Shown here: in pieces, positions 55,999-64,000 of the stretch | How positions within the stretch are numbered: position 1 is the first letter of the stretch | Layout of the letters: each line of letters starts with the position of its first letter | Source: Ovis canadensis | Taxonomy: Eukaryota > Chordata > Mammalia > Artiodactyla > Bovidae | DNA length: 64,000 nucleotides | NCBI RefSeq assembly: GCF_042477335.2 | Contig: NC_091250.1 | Coordinates: 132,219,384 to 132,283,383, forward strand | Direction: 5' to 3' | The notes under the pieces: model-generated | What the model was told of the DNA's origin: nothing | What the model saw: only the letters and a program-made list of their open reading frames with translations | Databases searched by the model: none | Program-made: the position numbers and the translations under genes

Positions 55999-56661
55999 AC
56001 GGAAAACGGCACCCTGTGGGGAGGCCTGGTTATAATCAGAGACCCAGGAGGCTTCCCAGGCCCTGCTCTCTCACTCACATCCCACAGCCTGCCTTCCACC
56101 AGGTCCCGTTACTTCCACCCCCAAATCCTCTAGCATCTGCCCCCTCCTCTCCTCGTCCTGTTGTCCCTTTTGTCCAGACTCAGCATTTCTCAGATGAACT
56201 GGGCAAAGGCCCCACCCTGACTTCCCTTGCCTTCAGTCTGTCTCTCTCAGGCTACGACAAGGTGGTCTTACCGAACACAAAACTGGCCGTGAAGCCCCCT
56301 CCCCACCTGGTGGTTGCCAGCCTCTGTTCTCCGGGACTGTCATCTGTGCCACCTGCATGGACGCCACACGGCTCCCCGAGCACAGCTGGCTTCTTCCACC
56401 CTTTGCACCCCATGTCCTGCGCGTCTCTGGCTGCAGGGCTCCTTCCTCTCTGTTCGTCTGGGAAACTCCTGTTTGTCCTTCCAGGCTCAGCTCACCACGG
56501 TCTCTCTTTTCTGTGTTCCCAGGCAGAGTGGGTCCCCTCACCTGTTTAAGCGGCTCTGGCCATGTCCTCTTTGTCACATTGTCCTGTGTGTCAATTACTG
56601 TCAACCTACCCCTTCACCAGCCTGTAAGCTCCAAAGAAAGGGGACAATCTTTATATTTCTC

Positions 56662-57813
56662 ACACTTTAGTTCAGTTCACTTCAGTTGCTCAGTTCTGTC
56701 CGACTTTCTGCGACCCCATGGACTGCAGCACACCAGGCCTCCCTGTCCATCACCAATTCCCGGAGTCCACCCAAACCCATGTCCATTGAGTCGGTGATGC
56801 CATCCAGCCATCTCATCCCCTGTCGTCCCCTTCTCCTCTTGCCTTCAATCTTCCCCACATCAGGGTCTTTTCAAATGAGTCAGCTCTTCACATCAGGTGG
56901 CCAAAGTATTGGAGTTTCAGCTTCAACATCAGTCCTTCCAGTGAACACCCAGGACTGATCTCCTTTAGGATGGACTGGTTGGATCCCCTTGCAGTCCAGG
57001 GGACTCTCAAGAGTCTTCTCCAACACCACAATTCAAAAGCATCAATTCTTCAGTGCTCAGCTTTCTTCACAGTCCAACTCTCACATCCGTACATGACCAC
57101 AGGAAAAACCATAGCCTTGACTAGATGGACCTTTGTTGGCAAAGTAATGTCTCTGCTTTTTAATATGCTATCTAGGTTGGTCATAACTTTCCTTCCAAGG
57201 AGTAAGTATCTTTTAATTTCGTGGCTGCAATCACCATCTGAGTGATTCTGGAGCCCAATAAAATAAAGTCTGACACTGTTTCTACTGTTTCCCCATCTAT
57301 TTCCCATGAAGTGATGGGACCAGATGCCAGGATCTTCGTTTTCTGAATGTTGAGCTTTAAGCTCACTTTTTTGCTCTCCTCTTTCACTTTCATCAAGAGG
57401 CTCTTTAGTTCTTCTTCACTTTCTGTTGTAAGGGTGGTGTCATCTGCATATCTGAGGTGACTGAGATTTCTCCCGGCAGTCTTGATTCCAGCTTGTGCTT
57501 CCTTCAGCCCAGCGTTTCTCATGATGTACTCTGCATATAAGTTAAATAAGCAAGGTGACAATATACAGCCTTGACGTACTCCTTTTCCTATTTGGAACCA
57601 GTCTGTTGTTCCGTGTCCAGTTCTAACTGTTGCTTCCTGACCTGCATATAGGTTTCTCAAGAGGCAGGTCAGGTGGTCTGGTATGCCCATCTCTTTCAGA
57701 ATTTTCCACAGTTTATTGTGATCCACACAGTCAAAGGCTCTGGCATAGTCAATAAAGCAGAAATAGATGTTTTTCTGGAACTCTCTTGCTTTTTCCATGA
57801 TCCAGAGGATGTT
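56662..57813 (-). mobile_element. BovB LINE, 5'-truncated, young
   Basis: 1.15 kb in sense orientation to GRK4. It carries a long open stretch (57,181-57,798, 205 codons) with the FIDYARAFDCVDH and YADD motifs of the reverse transcriptase, but it lacks the upstream part. A 7-bp repeat, TCTCACA (56658-56664 and 57815-57821), may be the target site. Confidence 0.93.
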
Positions 57814-58049
57814 GTCTCACAGTTGGTAGACACCAAGACATAAAGTGGGTGTTAGAGAATTATATTTTTAAAATCTAAGGTACTAGAATTTATTAGATTG
57901 CTAATGGTAATTACCAGATATAATTTACACAATAATATGCACTAATCATAAGAATATTGCTTGATGAATTTCTACAAATGTATGTGTGCATGCAATTACT
58001 ACCCGGACCAATAAACAGGGCGTGCTCATCGTCCCCCAAAGCTCCCGCC

Positions 58050-58350
58050 TGCCTCTCCTGTGTCAGCCCCTCCCCTTCCTCCAGGCAATCACCACTCGCA
58101 CTGTGATGACCGTGGATTGATCGGCTTCTCTCCAAGCTCAGGAAATCACGGAGGACTGCAGCCTCTCTGCTCTCCCCTCAACACACGCCCAGCTGTGGCA
58201 CGTGTCGGCAGTTCTCATTTCTAAGGCAGCGCAGTATTGCTGAGGTGCACGGCTTGCTCATCCACTCTCTTACTGATACCCTTTGGGTTGAAAGGTTATT
58301 TCCAGTTTGAGACGATTATGAATAAAGGTACTATAAACCTTCCAGTACTA
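58050..58350 (-). mobile_element. Old L1 fragment
   Basis: GGTTATTTCCAGTTTGAGAC and ATTATGAATAAAGGTACTAT are typical of antisense L1M sequence. Confidence 0.65.
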
Positions 58351-58578
58351 GCCTTAGCATTTCCAAGTATGGGGTCAACTGATGCCCCGAAGTTGAACAA
58401 AATCTCAGGTTTCGGTCCCTATTTCCAGGCTGCCAGTCTAAAAAGACAGCTGACTGTGAGATCGCACTTTCTGGCTCTTGCCAGTGCTGAGGGGTGTCTG
58501 AGGCGCGCTCTTCTGTCCGCAGCCAGCGTTTGGCATTTGCAGAGGAGACTGAGCTAGCACAGTGCTGGGCGCCGGCGG

Positions 58579-58595
58579 CACACCAGAGGGCGCCC
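58579..58595 (+). promoter_or_regulatory. CTCF-like binding motif
   Basis: CACACCAGAGGGCGCCC matches the CCACCAGAGGGCGC-type CTCF core well. It lies in a local GC-rich block, 4.1 kb inside GRK4 intron 1. Confidence 0.5.
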
Positions 58596-60074
58596 ACAGC
58601 TGCCCAGGCGCCCAGCGCAGCGAGAGCTTCTCCTGGGCGCAGCAGGGCTGCAGGGGTGGAGCGACCATGCCTTCTGCCGAGCCTCGGCCGTGCCCCAGAA
58701 TAGCTTCCTGGAACAGGAAGGAAGACGGCTTCGCCAGGCAGGAGTAAAAGCCCAGGGGCATGAACTGGTGTGACCCAGGCTGCTATGCACAAGAAGAGGA
58801 GAGCAGGCCAGTGGTCAGGCAGGACCCTCTGGGCCATGATGAACTAAGGCATTTGGACCTGACCTGGGATGAAGCTCCAGGGCCAAATTTTAAACAGGAG
58901 ATTATTAAAGAAAACAGCTCTGTGTTTTAGAAAGAGTGTTCTAGCAGCCCTGGGGATTATAAAAGAGAAAAAACTCTGAAAGTAGAGACCAGCTAGGAAA
59001 CCACTGCCCTCAGTCAACTTAAGAGGTGTAGAGAACCATCTAAGGGGGTACTGGGAGAAGACACAAACAAAAAATGAAATAGACAAATAATGAAGCTCAA
59101 GAATAAATGAGATTCAAGGACCTCCTGTACGTGGGGATTCAGGAAGAGAACGCTGAAGAATGAGACAAGGAGCCAGGTTCAAGGTCAACTAAATGATCAC
59201 AGCTGCAATGTGTCAGCTCATCATCAAGGTTCTGGACATAACAAACCTACAACCACAACCACCATGATTATTTACTGAGCACTTTTTAAGCACCAAGCAC
59301 TCTACCACATTAATCCATGCAGCCCTCCCGCCAACACCGTGAAGTAGGACTGTTCCAAGTCCCAGCTCTGCAGAACAGGAGAACGAGGTGTGGGCCGAGC
59401 GGGGGTAGCACCCAGAGGGAACTGATCGCGCTGCCTGGATGCTGCAAACCCTCACAAACGCTAGCTCTTCTCAGTTATCAACCATCAGGCTCTGCAGTCA
59501 AACCTGAACATGCCTTAAGCCCTCCGTATCAAGCCAGTCCTTTAGATTTCAGCACAAATTTCACCTTCTCTTTTTTGAAATTACCAAATTGCCCCCCTTA
59601 ATCTCCAACTGTCGACTAAGTGCCAATTATATGGCCAGCACAGAAAGGGATAAACAATAAAAGTAAGAGTTCTGTCCTGTCCTTACAACAGATGACAATT
59701 TAGCAGAGAATCACTGGCTACCCTGTGCTGTGAACTCCAAGTTCCAGATTCCCAGAGGGCAGAGTGCCTCTAAGTTGGAAGATCAGAGACACAGACAAGA
59801 AGGATGAAGGTTAAGTGGACCCCGAAAGGAGGAAAGAACCAAACGAAAATAAGAAGGGCCTGCTGCACAAAAAGTCTGAACAGCAAGCATACAAGAGCAT
59901 GTCCAACCAACTGAAAGGTACATAAGCTACTTACAGAAACCCCTTGCAACCAAAAACCCTGATGAGGAAGCTTCAGCAAGAGATAGCATTAATGATAAAA
60001 GGTATATCAACTATACGTCAGGTGCTAAACAAACCTTTAGATAAAACTACAACCTGAAACCTCAATAGAATTGC

Positions 60075-60172
60075 TATCAGTTCAGCTGAGTTCAGTTGCT
60101 CAGCTGTGTCCGACTTTTTGCGACCCCATGGACTGCAGCACTACAGGCCTCCCTGTCCATCACCAACTCCTG
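60075..60172 (-). mobile_element. BovB 3' terminal fragment
   Basis: TCAGCTGAGTTCAGTTGCTC to CCCTGTCCATCACCAACTCC. Confidence 0.85.
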
Positions 60173-62159
60173 TACACAAGACCAAAACCTACGTTTAATG
60201 TTCATATCATATCCTCCTCCCTGCGTGTTTATAAGGTTAATTTCTTCAAGAGACAAAATGGAGTTAGTCTCCTAAAAGCATGATGTAAAACAATTTCAGC
60301 TTCTCATTCAAAACAATTAAAGGTCATAAGTTGCTTCACAAATGCACTGCACGGGGAAAAAAATGCTGAGTTTCAAAAGAAGCAGTGAATTTTGTATTTT
60401 ACTTTACGAATAATACGATTTCATACTTCCTTAAGGTGTGCCTGGCATAGTGACACACACACAACTCTTTTCAGTGAGACACCATCTGCCGACACTCCTG
60501 AAAACGGAGAAAAGATCTGAACAAACCTGAGGCCAAAAACCACGAGATTGATTTTACTTGAAATAAATCTAAGGAATGACTGGACTGACAACACTACAGT
60601 TCCCAGGGCCAACATATGACTGCGGGCTCTGTCCACTCGTTTCAAAAGTTAATTTCCTAATACGGAGCCAGAGAAATTGACTGAGGGGTAAGTAACCATG
60701 AACAGACAAGTGTCCAAGAAGGTACTTTCTGAGAAATACACTACAAGCTCCTAAAGCAAATAAACAGTTTACAACTTGGGTAAACAACCCTAAATCATAA
60801 CCAAATGCAGCACTTAATATTCACATCTTTCTGACATTTCCGATTCAACTTCTCTAAGCATTAACCACACTGATATAATGACTCCTTTAACACACGAGTA
60901 AACACTCCCTGCTGACTTGGAGGTACACCTCGTAAGAGTTATAATACCACAAGTTAATAGTTGAGGGAATAAACTTTAAAACTTCCTTAAGCAATTATCA
61001 ACGTGGTCCTAGGCTTTATGGCAGAAAACAGTGGTTTTATGTTATTTAGCATTTATAGAATACTTACATGTTCCTCCTTACCTAAGCTCTGCAGCACTGT
61101 AAGGCAGTCTGTTTGGTACAATATTCTCTATTCAAACATTATACCCAGACATAAAAGCAGAGCAGAAAGAAAACAGGTTCAGCCTCAGTCAGATCTGATT
61201 TCCACGGAGGATGATCCACTTCTACGATCAGTGCTGAGTTCAGAGTGAGGGGCACCAGACGACAATCAATGCCCGTCTTACTCTAAGGGCTCTCCAGGGC
61301 CTGAACAGCAAAGTAGGACCCGGCTTCTTCCTACCCGTCCTCAGTTCTTCTACTCAGAGGGATTCCAGTGAGCAACACAGAAGTACTGCGGTCTTGATTT
61401 TCAACTCCTAATACAGCAAACACTTTACATAATAAAAGTTCATTACGTCTGAAATCAGAATCCCTTCGTGTAACCCCTAACTTCAGTGGCTAATTCTCTG
61501 CATCACTCACTGTGACTTCGAGAAATTCCCGCATAGTGTTTCTGATGCAGTCTCCAAGGTGTGAAAAACCATGCCCATTTTAGTCAAGATCTTTCCTCTT
61601 GAAATGGGAAGGAGGTGGCTTAAAAAGAGAACTCCCCAAGTCTGATATTCCAGCTTAACTTCCCTTACACAATGTTAAGCACTACTCTAACCACAAGATG
61701 AACTGATTGATGCTTCTCAGCAGCATCACAAGTCACCAAGAATTCCACTTAGCCAACATGTGCACCAGGACTGGAACTTTGAAGCCCTGGGAGACAGAGA
61801 ACAAAATACGTCTTCCAGACTGTATTAAACACACATCCTCCGGTGGGCACTTACTCTGTTGCCAGCACAAAGATGAAGCGACTGAGCCCACACCAAAGCC
61901 CTAAGAGCAAAGGGGCTGAAGAACTATGGGTGGGCTCTGCAGCCAGCCCTCCCATCTCTCCAGGAGCAGCAGAGGAGTCACCTCCACAGAGGACTATACT
62001 CCCGGGGTCAGCAAGTGGAAGGGTGGGCCCAACTGCTGCTTCTACATTGCGACCAGCATGAATTCTTCCTAATGTGTTCAATCTCTCCCTAAGCCGGGCT
62101 AAAACCCACTCTACACAAGTCTGGACACCATCAAACCTCAAATCCAAGAAGAGATGTTA

Positions 62160-62240
62160 ACAGTCCCCCGCTCCAGTATTCTTGCCTGGGAAATCTCATG
62201 GACAGAGGAGCCTGGCGGGCTACAGTCCACCGGGTCGCAA
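62160..62240 (+). mobile_element. Bov-A SINE fragment
   Basis: CCGCTCCAGTATTCTTGCCT to CTACAGTCCACCGGGTCGCA, next to the CpG island. Confidence 0.82.
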
Positions 62241-62687
62241 GACAACAAAACACACGTAAGGGAAGGGCCTCCCATGGTGGTTCACGGTATTCTCTTCGGT
62301 GGTCCTTTGAAAACCACAAAGACACGGTTCTTTGCCGCCGGCTTTACTGGCTGGTCTGGCCTCCTCTCTTGGGGACAGATCACACTGATCGCCCGAGGCT
62401 GAAGCCACACTGCGTCCCGAGGTTCCGGAAGGAGGGCAGGACAGGGGAGCAAGTGCAGAACTGGAGCAGCGCGCGCGCTTCCTTCACTCGGGTCCTGAGG
62501 CGGCGCCGAAAGGCGACGGAGCAGCTTAGGCGTTAGGAGCCAGGGCTGACCACTCGCCGACCGCGCACTCCAGGGAGTGAGGCTGCGCGGAAGATCCGGG
62601 CGCCGCGGCAGTGTCGGTGTTCCCGGCAGGGCTGCGGCTGCACGGGCTCAGGACTCGGGCGGGGTCGGGGCGCCGCTGTGCACCCAC

Positions 62688-62739
62688 CTTGGCGCGCTCT
62701 CAGCAGCATCGTGTTGGCCAAGAAGTTCTCGAGCTCCAT
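62688..62739 (-). CDS. GRK4: GRK4 coding exon 1 (residues 1-17)
   Basis: The ATG at 62737-62739 opens MELENFLANTMLLRARQ, the GRK4-subfamily N-terminal helix that contacts the activated receptor. The exon ends after one base of codon 18 at a GTGGGT donor (62687-62682). The ATG context is weak at -3 (T) but has G at +4. This start fits the family length exactly, and no in-frame ATG was seen upstream within about 400 nt. Confidence 0.95.
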
Positions 62740-62741
62740 AG

Positions 62742-62960
62742 ATGACCGCCGTCGTCGTCGTCTTCTTCGCCGCCGCCGCCTGGCTCTCTCGGCGGGAGGA
62801 GGTGGGGGCAAGGCGGGGATCGGCCGCGGGGCGGCCCCCGGGCATCGCCCGCCCGACTCCGCGTCGGGTCGCGCCCTGGGCCGCCGCTCCTGCACCTGCT
62901 GCTGCTGCTTCTGCCACGGACCCGGCCACGGCCACGGCCACGGCCACCACCCTCGCCGCC
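62742..62960. repeat. Low-complexity GC-rich repeats near the GRK4 start
   Basis: A GTC/TTC/GCC run lies at about 62,750-62,780, directly upstream of the GRK4 ATG on its strand. A GCT-rich run sits near 62,900 and a 6-bp CGGCCA tandem run at about 62,923-62,948. Confidence 0.8.
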
Positions 62961-63167
62961 GCCTCTCGGTCTGCTTTCGACGACGCCGCTGCTTCGTACG
63001 CTGAGGGCGCCCGGCCGCCTCGCCTCCGGGGCCGGGGGCTGCGGCCGCGGAGCTGGAGGGCCGGTTCCCCGCGGTCACCGCCGCCGCGCCGTGGCCCAGG
63101 CTGCCCGCCCCATCGCCCTGAGAGCGGCTCACTGGCCGGGGCACCGCCCCCGGCGGCGACGGCTACT

Positions 63168-63191
63168 GCCGCCGCCGCCGCCGCCGCCGCC
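63168..63191. repeat. (GCC)8 trinucleotide repeat
   Basis: Eight perfect GCC units on the plus strand, (GGC)8 on the GRK4 strand, lie about 430 bp upstream of the GRK4 ATG. They may fall in its 5' UTR. Confidence 0.9.
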
Positions 63192-63335
63192 ACCTACTCG
63201 CACAGCAGCCGGCTTCCCGCCAACGGCTCTTCGGACGAGGGAGCCAGAGCGCCCTGAGGCGGGAGCGGCGCCTCGCGGGCCACGACCGCTCCCAGAAGGC
63301 CCCGCGCGGGGCGGAGGCGGAGGGGCGCGAGCGCG

Positions 63336-63355
63336 GCCTGCTGGGAGTTGTAGTC
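63336..63355 (-). promoter_or_regulatory. ZNF143/THAP11 (GFY)-type promoter element
   Basis: On the minus strand the sequence reads ACTACAACTCCCAGCAGG, very close to the ACTACAATTCCCAGCATGC-type element bound by ZNF143 and THAP11 in many CpG-island promoters. It lies 197 bp upstream of the NOP14 ATG. Confidence 0.7.
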
Positions 63356-63434
63356 GCTCGGCCTGTGGGCGAGAAGGCCGCGCGGGGGCGTGGCAGTGTT
63401 TTACCCAACGTTCCTACTTCTCGCTGGCTCAGTT

Positions 63435-63444
63435 ATCGCGAGAT
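63435..63444. promoter_or_regulatory. TCGCGA palindrome (TCTCGCGAGA-like element)
   Basis: ATCGCGAGAT lies about 110 bp upstream of the NOP14 ATG. It resembles the TCTCGCGAGA element found in bidirectional CpG-island promoters, with the outer bases changed. Confidence 0.45.
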
Positions 63445-63551
63445 GCGGGCGGCTGTCTCAGGCTGCCGGGCCGCACGTGTCTGCTGAGGGAACCTGAGCC
63501 GCTGCCGCCTTCTCCTGCTCGTCCGCACCCTGAGGTGCGGGGTGTGTCGCC

Positions 63552-63743
63552 ATGGGGAAGGCCAGGACCGCCGCGCGCGGGAAGGCTTCTGCGGCCCCGG
63601 CGGGCGCGTGGGGGGGCCGGGCGAGGCCGAACCCCAACCCATTCGAGGTGAAAGTGAACCGGCAGAAGTTCCAGGTTCTGGGCAGGAAGACGCGCCACGA
63701 CGTGGGCCTGCCCGGGGTGTCGCGCGCGCGGGCCCTGCAGAAG
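63552..63743 (+). CDS. NOP14: NOP14 coding exon 1 (partial gene, residues 1-64)
   Basis: NOP14 is a nucleolar protein of the small-subunit processome, needed for 18S rRNA maturation and 40S subunit production. The ATG at 63552 has a good context (G at -3 and at +4). The exon encodes a basic, Ala/Gly-rich start and then the conserved NPNPFEVKVNRQKFQVLGRK, followed by TRHDVGLPGVSRARALQK. It ends at a GTCAGC donor (63744). This matches the human first exon, which also ends just before the RTQTLL segment. The remaining exons lie beyond the right edge. It is transcribed away from GRK4. Confidence 0.93.
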
Positions 63744-64000
63744 GTCAGCGGGGAGCCGGGCCCCCCGGGGGCGGGGGGGGGCGTCCTCCGAGGGGTCCCT
63801 TGCCCTGCCTGCCGGCCCGGGCCAGCCGCGCGGCCCTGCTCTCCCCACCCACTGCGGCAGCGCGCGGGCCACGGTGCTGGTTCCCTTCTGTACGTAGGAT
63901 GGGCCAATGGTACCTAGCTCCTGGGCGGGCGGCTGGAAGGGTGGGACGCGTGCCCTGAGAGAGTCCTCAGGACAGCCTGGCGCAGTTAGACGCCGTGTGT

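Larger units (their letters stand above)
62430..63960. promoter_or_regulatory. CpG island and shared GRK4/NOP14 bidirectional promoter
   Basis: Base composition changes sharply to very high GC with frequent CpG from about 62,430 to the end of NOP14 exon 1. The two start codons are divergent and 812 bp apart. No TATA box is evident. This fits a housekeeping-type bidirectional promoter. Transcription start points cannot be read directly from the sequence. Confidence 0.85.

Noticed and set aside
55953-56549. A 198-codon plus-strand open frame in intron 1
   Set aside because: It begins inside a CHR SINE and is Pro/Ser-rich with no domain. It is probably chance.
57181-57798. A 205-codon open frame with reverse-transcriptase motifs
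   Set aside because: As a gene: it is part of a 5'-truncated BovB LINE, not a host gene.
62742-63651. Multiple 100-200 codon open frames on both strands in the CpG island
   Set aside because: Stop codons are rare in such GC-rich DNA. Only the GRK4 and NOP14 first exons match known proteins.

Overview
The window is mammalian nuclear DNA from a ruminant, most likely a bovid (cattle, sheep or a close relative). The evidence is the dense load of BovB (RTE) LINEs, Bov-tA/Bov-A2 tRNA-type SINEs and CHR-type SINEs, all typical of ruminants, and two split genes that match mammalian proteins. I cannot name the species from the sequence alone. There is no bacterial, plasmid or CRISPR content.

Layout. 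About 53 kb (10,265-62,739) is one gene read on the minus strand: GRK4, G protein-coupled receptor kinase 4. I could place all 16 coding exons. Every boundary has AG/GT splice sites, the phases agree throughout, and the exons add up to 1,752 nt, or 583 codons plus a stop. The RGS-homology domain, the AGC-type kinase domain (Lys216, Asp312, the DLG motif at 330-332, APE at 354-356) and the C-terminal membrane-binding tail are all intact. Head-to-head with it on the plus strand is the first coding exon of NOP14 (63,552-63,743), a ribosome-biogenesis factor. A CpG island of about 1.5 kb, with ZNF143-type and TCGCGA-type motifs, separates the two start codons by 812 bp and looks like a bidirectional promoter. 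This GRK4-NOP14 arrangement is the known mammalian one.

The left 10 kb lies downstream of GRK4. In other mammals HTT follows GRK4, but I see no HTT exon here. This part holds a TSD-flanked BovB copy of 3.1 kb, old L1 sequence and several SINEs. The GRK4 introns are mostly repeats plus unassigned unique sequence.

The most interesting points are these. GRK4 carries Leu65 and Val142, the residues known in humans as hypertension-associated variants, together with Ala486. The C-terminus is basic and diverged. A 13-copy, G-rich 17-bp minisatellite starts about 20 nt inside intron 5. A 64-bp duplication has copied the poly(A) signal region, with one hexamer altered. An in-frame reading frame without ATG runs upstream of the GRK4 start. 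An unidentified 53-codon reading frame with an acceptor-like start lies in intron 1. I found no convincing new gene system.
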